Source: FEB-10 sp963710645 (lineage in GTDB: Bacteria > Acidobacteriota > Thermoanaerobaculia > Thermoanaerobaculales > Sulfomarinibacteraceae). From it: DNA of 64,000 nt. The notes under the pieces are model-generated. The model was given only the letters and a program-made list of their open reading frames with translations, did not search any database and was not told the origin of the DNA. The DNA lies in the NCBI GenBank assembly GCA_963710645.1, contig CAVQBD010000009.1:248001-312000 (forward strand). Reading direction: 5' to 3'. Positions 57,243 to 64,000 of the stretch are shown piece by piece. The position numbers were made by a program, and so were the translations under genes. Every line of letters begins with the position of its first letter. Position 1 is the stretch's first letter.

Positions 57243-58202
57243 TCAGCCGGTGGTGAACCGCTCCGACAACCGGCCTTCGCGCTCGTCGATCTCGGCCTCG
57301 ATCGACCGGACGAGATCCATGAACTCGTGCGCCAACGGCGGAAGCGTTCGGTTGCGGCGGACGATGAAGCCGTGATGGAAACGAAACCACGGTGCTTCGA
57401 ACGCAATGCGAACGAGGCGCTGCGCCACCAAATCCGGCTCAACGATCGTCGCCGTCGCCGCCAGCAGCACATCCGACTTCGCCGCCAGCTCGGTGAAACC
57501 CTGCAGAATGTTGGTCTCGATCGCCGGCACGAAATCCCCAGTGTATTCGTCTCGAGACCCCGCCCTGTCAAGGTCGGACGGCAGAAACGTGGCCAATCGT
57601 CGAGGCCACCGCGTCGTCACCCAGGGGTACGCAGTGAGTTCGTCGAGAGTCGCCTCTCCAATGTCCGCGAGCGGGTGGTCGGGACGGCAGAAGAACGACG
57701 CCGGTCGGGTGATCACGACCTCGGTCTCCAGATCGGGTTCGTCCACGGCGTCCGACAGCTCGGCGAATCCCACATCACTCGTGCCCGCCGCCACATATGA
57801 TGCCACGTCTGCGTAGGCTGCCAACTGGACCTGGCAGCGGACCCGAGGGTGAACGGCGAGCAGTCGGGCGATGGCGGTCTGACCCGACAGGACGCTCGGG
57901 TACGGCGCCACCGCCACGCTGAGGGTGCCGATCTCGAGCCCCCTCATCTGCCCGATCTCCTGTTCGAGGTCGTGGAGGCCGGACGTGATGCCACGAGCAC
58001 GTTCAACCACGAGCCGGCCGAAGGCGGTGGGCTCCACGCCTCCACGACCGCGGTCGAACAGGGGGACGCCGAGCCGACGCTCCACCGTCTGGATGCTCCG
58101 ACTGAGCGCGGACTGGGTGAGATGGATCTCCTGGGCCGCGCGGCCGAAGTTGCGGTGGCGCGCCAAGGCGAGCACATGGCTGAGATGTCGAGTCTCTATC
58201 AT
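57243..58202 (-). CDS. LysR family transcriptional regulator
   Basis: The 319-residue protein begins ETRHLSHVLALARHRNFGRAAQEIHLTQSALSRSIQTVERRLGV, a complete LysR winged helix-turn-helix. A substrate-binding type II fold follows (VAVAPYPSVLSGQTAIARLL onwards, with FFCRPDHPLADIGEATLDEL). It is divergent from the arylsulfatase gene across 128 bases, the classic arrangement for a LysR regulator and its target, so control of the sulfatase is inferred. The ATG has no clear ribosome binding site. Confidence 0.92.
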   Translation of the reverse strand: MIETRHLSHVLALARHRNFGRAAQEIHLTQSALSRSIQTVERRLGVPLFDRGRGGVEPTAFGRLVVERARGITSGLHDLEQEIGQMRGLEIGTLSVAVAPYPSVLSGQTAIARLLAVHPRVRCQVQLAAYADVASYVAAGTSDVGFAELSDAVDEPDLETEVVITRPASFFCRPDHPLADIGEATLDELTAYPWVTTRWPRRLATFLPSDLDRAGSRDEYTGDFVPAIETNILQGFTELAAKSDVLLAATATIVEPDLVAQRLVRIAFEAPWFRFHHGFIVRRNRTLPPLAHEFMDLVRSIEAEIDEREGRLSERFTTG

Positions 58203-58330
58203 GAGGAATTCTCATCGTAACACGGCAATAGATTCATTGGACAAATTGCGACACTTTCGCGAAACTGATCGCGATATCTCAAATCAACGGCACACGAGAG
58301 ATTCACAAGCACCACGAGGAGGTTCATTCC
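58203..58330. promoter_or_regulatory. Divergent regulatory region between lysR-type and sulfatase genes
   Basis: The 128-base gap has GAGAATTCCTC and ATTCTCATCGTAACAC near the LysR start, with TTCTCATCGTAA fitting loosely to LysR T-N11-A sites. The plus side has AGGAGG before the sulfatase ATG. No single operator is certain. Confidence 0.4.
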
Positions 58331-59911
58331 ATGTCACGTCATCGACTCATCGCAATGGTCATCCTGGCCGCAGCGGTGGCCACCACGGCCGCAGCCCAGG
58401 ACAAGCCGAACATTCTGGTAATGTTCGGCGACGACGTCGGGTTCTGGAACGTCAGCGCCTACAACCAGGGGATGATGGGCTACCAGACCCCCAACATCGA
58501 TCGCATCGCCAAGGAGGGCGCACTGTTCACCGACGCGTATGCCCAGCAGAGCTGCACCGCCGGACGGGCGGCGTTCATCACCGGCCAGTCGCCGATCCGA
58601 ACAGGGATGCTCAAGGTCGGTCTGCCCGGGGCCCCCGAGGGACTCCAGGCGGAGGATGGGACGATCGCCGATTTCCTCAAGGCCAAGGGTTACGCGACGG
58701 GTCAGTTCGGCAAGAATCACCTCGGTGACCGCAACGAGTTCTTCCCCACAGTTCATGGCTTCGACGAGTTCTTCGGCAACTTCTACCACCTCAACGCCGA
58801 GGAGGAGCCCGAGAACCCGGATTACCCCAAGGATCCGCGGTTCATGGAGAAGTTCGGCCCACGCGGCGTCTTCCACTGTTACGCCACCGAAGAGGTCAGC
58901 TCCGAGCCCGACAGCGAGCGATTCGGTGCGTGGGGCAAACAGCGCTGCGAAGACACCGGACCCCTCACTCGCGAGCGTATGGAGACGTTCGACACGGAAG
59001 TTGCGAACCAGGCCGAGCGTTTCATTCGTGACAAGGCCGCGGCGAACGAACCGTGGTTCGTCTGGTTCAACACCTCGCGCATGCATGTGTGGACTCACCT
59101 GGCTCCCGAGTCCGAGGGCAAGACCGGCCTGGGCGTCTATGCCGACGGCATGGTCGAGCACGACGACCACATCGGCCGGATGCTCGCCCTCCTGGACGAG
59201 CTGGGTCTCGCCGACGACACCATCGTGGTCTGGACCTCGGACAACGGCGCCGAGGTCATGACCTGGCCCGACGGCGGTATGACGCCGTTCCGAGGTGAGA
59301 AGAACACCAACTGGGAGGGTGGCTACCGGGTACCGCTGGTCGCGCGATGGCCGGGTGTCATCGAGCCCGGCGTCAAGATCAACGAGATCATCGCCCACGA
59401 GGACTGGCTGCCGACCCTGCTGGCGGCCGCGGGCGAGCCTGACCTCAAGCAGAAGCTCCTGAGCGGGTACAGCGCGACCGGCGTCAACTACAAGGTCCAC
59501 CTGGACGGCTACAACCTGATGCCGTACTTCAAGGGCGAGACCACGGAGTGGCCGCGGAGCGAATTCCTGTACTGGACCGACGACGGTGCCCTCGCCTGCC
59601 TGCGCTTCAATCGCTGGAAGGTCGTCTTCATGGAGCAGCGGGCCCACGGATTCGACGTGTGGGAAGAACCGCTGGTGACGCTGCGCCTGCCAAGGATCTA
59701 CGATCTGCGCATGGATCCCTTCGAACGTGCGGACCACGAGGCGATGGGCTACGAGAAGTGGCGGTTCGACCGGGTCTTCCTCATGGGTCCGGCCCAGGCC
59801 TATGCCGGGAAGTGGCTGGAGAGCTTCAAGGACTTCCCACCGCGACAGAAGCCGGGGAGCTTCAATCTCGAAGCGGTCATGGACAGCCTCTCTGCAAACG
59901 CCTCCCAGTAG
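58331..59911 (+). CDS. Arylsulfatase (type I, formylglycine-dependent)
   Basis: The 526-residue protein has a signal peptide (LIAMVILAAAVATTAAAQ) and the sulfatase start DKPNILVMFGDDVG with metal-binding Asp residues. The modification motif CTAGR lies in QQSCTAGRAAFITGQ, a CxAxR variant of CxPxR whose Cys becomes formylglycine. GKNHLGD carries the active-site Lys and His, and VVWTSDNGAE the Asp-Asn. It cleaves sulfate esters outside the cytoplasm, perhaps from polysaccharides or glycolipids. No formylglycine-generating enzyme gene is in the window. AGGAGGTTCATTCC precedes the ATG, and a strong terminator follows. Confidence 0.92.
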   Translation: MSRHRLIAMVILAAAVATTAAAQDKPNILVMFGDDVGFWNVSAYNQGMMGYQTPNIDRIAKEGALFTDAYAQQSCTAGRAAFITGQSPIRTGMLKVGLPGAPEGLQAEDGTIADFLKAKGYATGQFGKNHLGDRNEFFPTVHGFDEFFGNFYHLNAEEEPENPDYPKDPRFMEKFGPRGVFHCYATEEVSSEPDSERFGAWGKQRCEDTGPLTRERMETFDTEVANQAERFIRDKAAANEPWFVWFNTSRMHVWTHLAPESEGKTGLGVYADGMVEHDDHIGRMLALLDELGLADDTIVVWTSDNGAEVMTWPDGGMTPFRGEKNTNWEGGYRVPLVARWPGVIEPGVKINEIIAHEDWLPTLLAAAGEPDLKQKLLSGYSATGVNYKVHLDGYNLMPYFKGETTEWPRSEFLYWTDDGALACLRFNRWKVVFMEQRAHGFDVWEEPLVTLRLPRIYDLRMDPFERADHEAMGYEKWRFDRVFLMGPAQAYAGKWLESFKDFPPRQKPGSFNLEAVMDSLSANASQ

Positions 59912-59934
59912 GCGCCCTACCGGAACGCACCGAC

Positions 59935-59967
59935 AAGGCGGCGGGGTTTCCCGCCGCCTTCGTCTTT
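59935..59967 (+). terminator. Intrinsic terminator after the sulfatase gene
   Basis: AAGGCGGCGGG (59935-59945) and CCCGCCGCCTT (59950-59960) form an 11-bp stem with loop GTTT, followed by CGTCTTTT. Confidence 0.8.
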
Positions 59968-60065
59968 TCGGGCCCTCTCCCAGGAGCCTGAGCAGGACAC
60001 GACAGCACGGGCGGCCTTGCGGCATCGCGTAGACTCACACGAGGACTGTTCTCTGGAGGACTCCC

Positions 60066-62633
60066 TTGGCCCGAAAGCGCAGACGGAAAGTCGTCAAGAG
60101 CCGACCCACGGCGACCCCGGCCCGGACCGGGTCCGCCTCGGTCGCCGAACGAGCACCGTCTTCCCCGGGGCGAGCGCTGGCCGGCCTCCTGCTGCTCTCG
60201 GGATTCACCGCCCTCGTTTATGAGACCCTGTGGGTGAAGCAGTTGGGGCGCGTCGTGGGCGTCGAGGTCCACGCCGTCACGATCGCTCTCTCCGCCTTCT
60301 TCGCGGGTCTCGCTCTCGGCGGGGCAATCTTGGGGCGACTCGCGGACCGCTCCTCGCGTCCGGTCCGCCTCTACGCGATCCTCGAGACCGGGGTCGCCGT
60401 GCTGGGAGTGCTTTCGACCCTGGCGCTCGCCCACGCGGCAGGCCCCTTCGTCGCGTTCCGCGACGCCGCCGGGTCCCTCGCCTGGGCGTTGCCCTTCGCC
60501 CTGGTCGGACTTCCCTCGTTCCTGATGGGGGGAACGCTGCCCGCGCTGCTCCGAGCTCTTCGTCCCGACGAGTCGGGGGTTGCACCTGCTACCGGCTTCC
60601 TCTACGCGGCCAACACGGCCGGCGCCGTTGTGGGCACCCTCGCCACGCCCTTCGTCCTGGTGCCCGCCTTCGGCATCCGTGGCACGGGGTTCTTCGCGGG
60701 GTCGTTGGGTCTCGTGATCGCCCTCGCCGCCGTCGCGCTCGACCGTCGCGCCACCGCTGTGCCAACCTCGGAGCCAACGGAACCTCGGCGCGCCACCCGG
60801 ACGAAGGACGTCCGTCTCGCCCTCGCTCTCTACGCCCTTGCCGGTGGGGTGGCGCTCGGTTACGAGGTGGTCTGGTCCGAGTTGCTCGTCCAATTCCTGA
60901 GCACTCGGGCGCACGCGTTCGCCGTCATGCTCGGTACCTACTTGACGGGTCTCGCTCTGGGCAGCTTCCTGTTCGCTCGATTCAGCCGGCCGGAGCGCGA
61001 CCCGTGGCGGGTGTTCGGCCTCCTGCTGACGGCGGCGGGAGGGAGCGCAATCCTGATTGTGGCCGCCCTCGGGCCATGGCTTCCCAGTGCCCAGACGTTC
61101 GCGGGAATGTGGGCCACTCGCCTCACTGGCCTCGAAATCTTCGGGGCGTTGGCGAGATTCGCGATCGCGTCGGTCACGATTCTGCTCGTACCCACGACCC
61201 TCCTTGGCGCAGCCTTCCCGGCCGCAGCACGGCTCACGGCCAGCGCCGATCGCGTCGGCGGCGATGTCGGCCTGATCGCCGGATTGAACACGGCCGGCGG
61301 AATCGCCGGGACGCTGCTGACCGGTTTCGTCCTCGTCCCCCGGATCGGCCTCGTAGCCTCGCTGGGCCTGCTCGCCTTCGGAGGCACGCTCATAGGAGCC
61401 GTGGCTATTCTCCGAAGCGCCAATCCTGGCGCCGTCGCCATCACCGGCACTCTCGTGCTCGCCGTGGCGCTGGTAGCGCTGGCCACGCCGCGCGACCGCC
61501 TGGCCCGTCTTTTGGCCGAGGAGCGAGGGGGAAAACTCGTCTTCTACGAGGAGGACGCCGGCGGGACTGTGGCCGTACTCGAGCAGGAGGCGACGGGCAG
61601 GGGTGCGAAGAGCTTTCGACGTCTCTACATTCAAGGCGTCTCCAACTCGGGAGATGCGTTGTCGTCTCTGCGCTACATGCGTCTGCAAGCGCTTTTGCCG
61701 TTGCTGGTTCACCCCGAAGAGCCCCGCTCGGCCATGGTTGTCGGTTTCGGAACCGGTATTACCGCCGGAGCGCTGCTCGTCCATCCCTGGCTCGAGACGC
61801 GGGTTGCTGCCGAGCTGCTGCAGCCGGTCATCGATGCCGGGGTCTACTTCACCGGAAACTTCGACGCGTCTCGAGACCCGCGTCTGGAGATCCGGATCGG
61901 CGACGGCCGCCACGAGCTCCTGCGCCGGACCGAGTGCTACGATCTCATCACCCTCGAGCCACCACCACCCTCGGCATCCGGCGTCGTCAACCTCTACTCG
62001 AGGGATTTCTACGAGCTGTGTCGGGAGCGACTCGCCCCCAGGGGTGTGATGGCGCAGTGGTGGCCCCTGCCGACCCAGAACTTGGAGGACTCGCGATCGC
62101 TCGTGCGGTCGTTCCTGGACGTCTTCCCTTACGCCAGCGCCTGGTCGACCGAGCTCCACGAGGTCCTGCTCGTCGGTTCCCTCGAGCCCCTCGCGTTGGA
62201 CGGCCCGCGCGTCGCCGAGCGCTTCGCAGCACCAGGAATCGCGAGCGCCCTGGCCGAGGTCGGCGTGGAGTCGCCGGAGGCGCTGTTGGGGACATGGCTC
62301 ACCGGCCGCGAGGGGCTCGAGGCCTTTGCCGGTGACGCGCCGCCCGTGACCGACGACCGACCGCTGATCGAGCACGCGGCCTGGGTCCGCCGGGGCGAAA
62401 TCCACAGGGTCCTGCCCCGCCTTCTCGCGCTGGCGACGGACGTTCCCCTCGTCGAGTCGGACCCCCTTCGCTTCGGCGTGAGCGAGGAGGCGCGAGAGCT
62501 GCGGCAGCTCTACCGAGCGAGCCTGCTCGCCCTCGAAGGCCAGCAGGAGGAGGCTGTGGCCACGGTGCTCGAAGTGCTGAACCGCGACCCGAACAACCCC
62601 TACTACCGCTGGATTGCCCTCGGCGGGCGGTGA
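60066..62633 (+). CDS. Fused membrane / spermidine-synthase-like protein
   Basis: The 855-residue protein starts at TTG after GGAGG, with a basic N-terminus. It has two runs of about six helices each, beginning LLLLSGFTALVYETLWVKQLGRVVG and LALYALAGGVALGYEVVWSELLVQFL. This is a repeated pattern typical of the spermine/spermidine synthase membrane family. The C-terminal methyltransferase-like domain has AMVVGFGTGITAGALLV, RIGDGRHELLRRTECYDLITLEPPPP and VNLYSRDFYELCRERLAPRGVMAQWW. The true reaction is not known for such fusions; aminopropyl transfer is inferred. By eye it looks GC-richer than its neighbours. Confidence 0.8.
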   Translation: MARKRRRKVVKSRPTATPARTGSASVAERAPSSPGRALAGLLLLSGFTALVYETLWVKQLGRVVGVEVHAVTIALSAFFAGLALGGAILGRLADRSSRPVRLYAILETGVAVLGVLSTLALAHAAGPFVAFRDAAGSLAWALPFALVGLPSFLMGGTLPALLRALRPDESGVAPATGFLYAANTAGAVVGTLATPFVLVPAFGIRGTGFFAGSLGLVIALAAVALDRRATAVPTSEPTEPRRATRTKDVRLALALYALAGGVALGYEVVWSELLVQFLSTRAHAFAVMLGTYLTGLALGSFLFARFSRPERDPWRVFGLLLTAAGGSAILIVAALGPWLPSAQTFAGMWATRLTGLEIFGALARFAIASVTILLVPTTLLGAAFPAAARLTASADRVGGDVGLIAGLNTAGGIAGTLLTGFVLVPRIGLVASLGLLAFGGTLIGAVAILRSANPGAVAITGTLVLAVALVALATPRDRLARLLAEERGGKLVFYEEDAGGTVAVLEQEATGRGAKSFRRLYIQGVSNSGDALSSLRYMRLQALLPLLVHPEEPRSAMVVGFGTGITAGALLVHPWLETRVAAELLQPVIDAGVYFTGNFDASRDPRLEIRIGDGRHELLRRTECYDLITLEPPPPSASGVVNLYSRDFYELCRERLAPRGVMAQWWPLPTQNLEDSRSLVRSFLDVFPYASAWSTELHEVLLVGSLEPLALDGPRVAERFAAPGIASALAEVGVESPEALLGTWLTGREGLEAFAGDAPPVTDDRPLIEHAAWVRRGEIHRVLPRLLALATDVPLVESDPLRFGVSEEARELRQLYRASLLALEGQQEEAVATVLEVLNRDPNNPYYRWIALGGR

Positions 62634-62782
62634 GAGCGGCCTCCAAGCAGACGGTGGTTTGGCGCCACGCTCACGATCCCGCAACTGCCTACTGCCTTCT
62701 TTCTCATCATGTCCTTTGCACTTTGTTCCGAGACCGCTATCATGTCCACCCATCCGCTTATTTTGGGAGGGAAAACACCAAT

Positions 62783-63907
62783 ATGAATATCGATGCGCGT
62801 GCTCGCGGTCCATTTCGCTTGACCCTTGTCACGCTGCTCATTGCGACGTCGCTGCTCGGGGTGGCCACCGCCCGCGCTCAGGAGGCAGAAAAAGCGTGGA
62901 TGCCAGCTGCTCCCGAAGGATTGCCCGAGGATTTCGACTGGATCCGACTGCCGTCGGACGAGTGGCTCAAAGGCAAGGTCATCTCCGTCTACGACGGCAC
63001 GCTCGAGTTCGACAGCGACGAGCTCGGAATGCTCGATTTCGACTTTGACGACATCAAGGAGCTGCGGTCGTCGCGGGTCGTGCAGGTCGGCTTCGAGAAG
63101 CGCGACCCGGCCATCGGGAGGATGTACATGGACGGTGACTCGGTGACGGTCACGGGCGACGCCGGCGACGTTCAGTTCGACCGGTCCGAGATTCTGACCA
63201 TCATCGTCGGCACACCGAAGGAGATCAACTACTGGTCGGGCTATGCCGATCTGGGCGGGAACATCCGCAGCGGCAACGTCGACCAGATCGATTACACAGG
63301 CCGCCTCGGCGCCATGCGGCGAACGGTACGCAACCGGATCGCGTTCGACTACATCGGCAACATCACCCGGATCGATTCGGTGGACACCTCCAACAACCAC
63401 CGCGTCACTCTGGGCTGGGACTATTTCTTGTCCAAGAGACTGTTCGTCAACGTCACCGGCGCCGAGTGGTACCGAGACCCCTTCCAGAACATCGCCAACC
63501 GCTGGACCCTCACCGCAGGTCTCGGCTATCAGATGATCGACACCTCCCGGACCACCTGGAGCGTGACTCTCGGACCCGCCTGGCTGTCCACCCAGTTCGA
63601 AAGCGTGGAGGAGGGCGAGGACGACACCACTTCGAGCGGCGCTGTTCGCCTGGGGACGCACTTCACCCACGAGATCACCGGCGACATCGATTTCTATGCC
63701 CTGTACAACGGCACCTTCACCAACGAGTCCTCCGGCACCTACCTCCACCACTTCGACACCGGGTTGGACTTCGATCTCATCGGCAACCTCGATTTCAACA
63801 TCTCCTGGGTGTGGGACCGGGTGCAGGATCCCCGTCCGCTCGAGGACGGCAGCCTCCCCGAACAGGACGACTACCGCCTCATCTTCGGTCTCGGCTGGGA
63901 TTTCTAG
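62783..63907 (+). CDS. DUF481 outer-membrane barrel protein
   Basis: The 374-residue protein has a signal peptide (LTLVTLLIATSLLGVATARAQ). An N-terminal domain of about 100 residues follows, with WIRLPSDEWLKGKVISVYDGTLEFDSDELG. The DUF481 barrel comes next: YWSGYADLGGNIRSGNVDQIDYTGRLG, then repeated amphipathic strands (RVTLGWDYFLSKRLFVNVTGAEWYRDPF, FYALYNGTFTNESSGTYLHHFDTGLDFDLIGNLDF) ending in RLIFGLGWDF, with a terminal Phe typical of outer-membrane barrels. The function is unknown. GGGAGGG lies 12 bases before the ATG and TATCAT near 62737 may be the -10. A lipoprotein-like gene follows 17 bases later. Confidence 0.8.
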   Translation: MNIDARARGPFRLTLVTLLIATSLLGVATARAQEAEKAWMPAAPEGLPEDFDWIRLPSDEWLKGKVISVYDGTLEFDSDELGMLDFDFDDIKELRSSRVVQVGFEKRDPAIGRMYMDGDSVTVTGDAGDVQFDRSEILTIIVGTPKEINYWSGYADLGGNIRSGNVDQIDYTGRLGAMRRTVRNRIAFDYIGNITRIDSVDTSNNHRVTLGWDYFLSKRLFVNVTGAEWYRDPFQNIANRWTLTAGLGYQMIDTSRTTWSVTLGPAWLSTQFESVEEGEDDTTSSGAVRLGTHFTHEITGDIDFYALYNGTFTNESSGTYLHHFDTGLDFDLIGNLDFNISWVWDRVQDPRPLEDGSLPEQDDYRLIFGLGWDF

Positions 63908-63924
63908 AAAGGAAAAGACAGATC

Positions 63925-64000
63925 ATGAACGTCCGAACGCCTCGCCAAAAAAACACAGGTCTCGCGATCCTTCTGGGATGCATCATCGCGATGGGATGTG
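63925..64000 (+). CDS. Start of a lipoprotein-like gene, cut by the window edge
   Basis: Only 25 residues are visible. Asn and Arg follow Met, then a hydrophobic run with AILLGCIIAMGC ending at a Cys, a possible lipobox. GAAAGGA lies upstream and the gene is 17 bases after the DUF481 stop, so the two are likely co-transcribed. The product cannot be named. Confidence 0.6.
   Translation, partial: MNVRTPRQKNTGLAILLGCIIAMGC

Noticed and set aside
58334..60025. 563-codon minus-strand frame opposite the arylsulfatase
   Set aside because: The plus strand carries all sulfatase motifs; the antisense product has none.
60230..62335. 701-codon open frame on the plus strand inside the spermidine-synthase-like gene
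   Set aside because: It is an Arg/Gly/Pro-rich shadow in another frame of the same gene.
59877..62813. 978-codon open frame on the minus strand opposite the spermidine-synthase-like gene
   Set aside because: It is antisense to a gene with clear helices and methyltransferase motifs. Its product is low-complexity Gly/Arg/Glu-rich sequence with no domain, as expected from a GC-rich shadow frame.

Overview
This 64 kb window is high-GC bacterial chromosome, gene-dense and on both strands, with about 54 protein-coding genes. No rRNA, tRNA, CRISPR array, integrase or transposase was recognised. Several traits suggest an Acidobacteriota-type genome, possibly Thermoanaerobaculia: a tricorn-type protease, a secreted prolyl oligopeptidase, a stand-alone AmmeMemoRadiSam radical-SAM enzyme with its Memo partner, a sulfatase, fused membrane/spermidine-synthase proteins and repeat-filled intergenic spacers. 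This placement is inference from gene content, not from a phylogenetic marker.

Layout. 1-7 kb: the 3' end of a radical-SAM gene (AmrS), RidA, a dienelactone-hydrolase lipoprotein, an M23 peptidase and a CPBP protease. 5.9-11.3 kb (minus): a two-gene unit with a divergent GAPDH-like enzyme and a 1373-residue PPDK-like protein lacking the PEP-binding barrel. 11.5-16.2 kb: tricorn protease and a CinA-like protein whose deamidase domain has lost key residues. 16.8-21.4 kb: adrenodoxin-type ferredoxin, CoA-transferase/alanine dehydrogenase operon and two membrane proteins. 22-28.4 kb: GT39-like membrane glycosyltransferase, MscL with a zinc ribbon, GT2 plus flippase-like pair, and an EVE/PEBP/ferredoxin operon. 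28.4-33.1 kb: beta-oxidation operon (thiolase, FadJ-type enzyme, methylacyl-CoA racemase with a frameshifted tail). 33.4-37.6 kb: Lnt, prfB with its programmed frameshift, and ornithine aminotransferase. 38.1-43.5 kb: histidine kinase, response regulator, O-antigen-ligase-like protein, small membrane protein and TPR protein. 43.5-52.7 kb: PlsC, HD hydrolase, secreted protein, cysteine-synthase-like enzyme, Memo, Nudix, MazG, prolyl oligopeptidase, small membrane protein and receiver protein. 52.9-56.6 kb: CsoR-regulated metal permease, a peroxiredoxin whose catalytic Cys codon is TGA (probable selenoprotein), and a DUF1028 protein. 57.2-64 kb: LysR regulator divergent from an arylsulfatase, a polyamine-synthase-like membrane protein, a DUF481 barrel and a truncated lipoprotein gene.

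The spacers are the most unusual part. They hold (i) long palindromes with conserved flanks but different, mutually complementary stems; (ii) G-rich tracts, some matching a perfect quadruplex pattern; and (iii) degenerate tandem arrays whose unit sequence changes from place to place but whose unit length is almost always exactly 7 bp. These parts often occur in that order just upstream of a gene. At least eight genes also have a TANNNT-like hexamer exactly six bases before the start codon, which suggests leaderless transcription.
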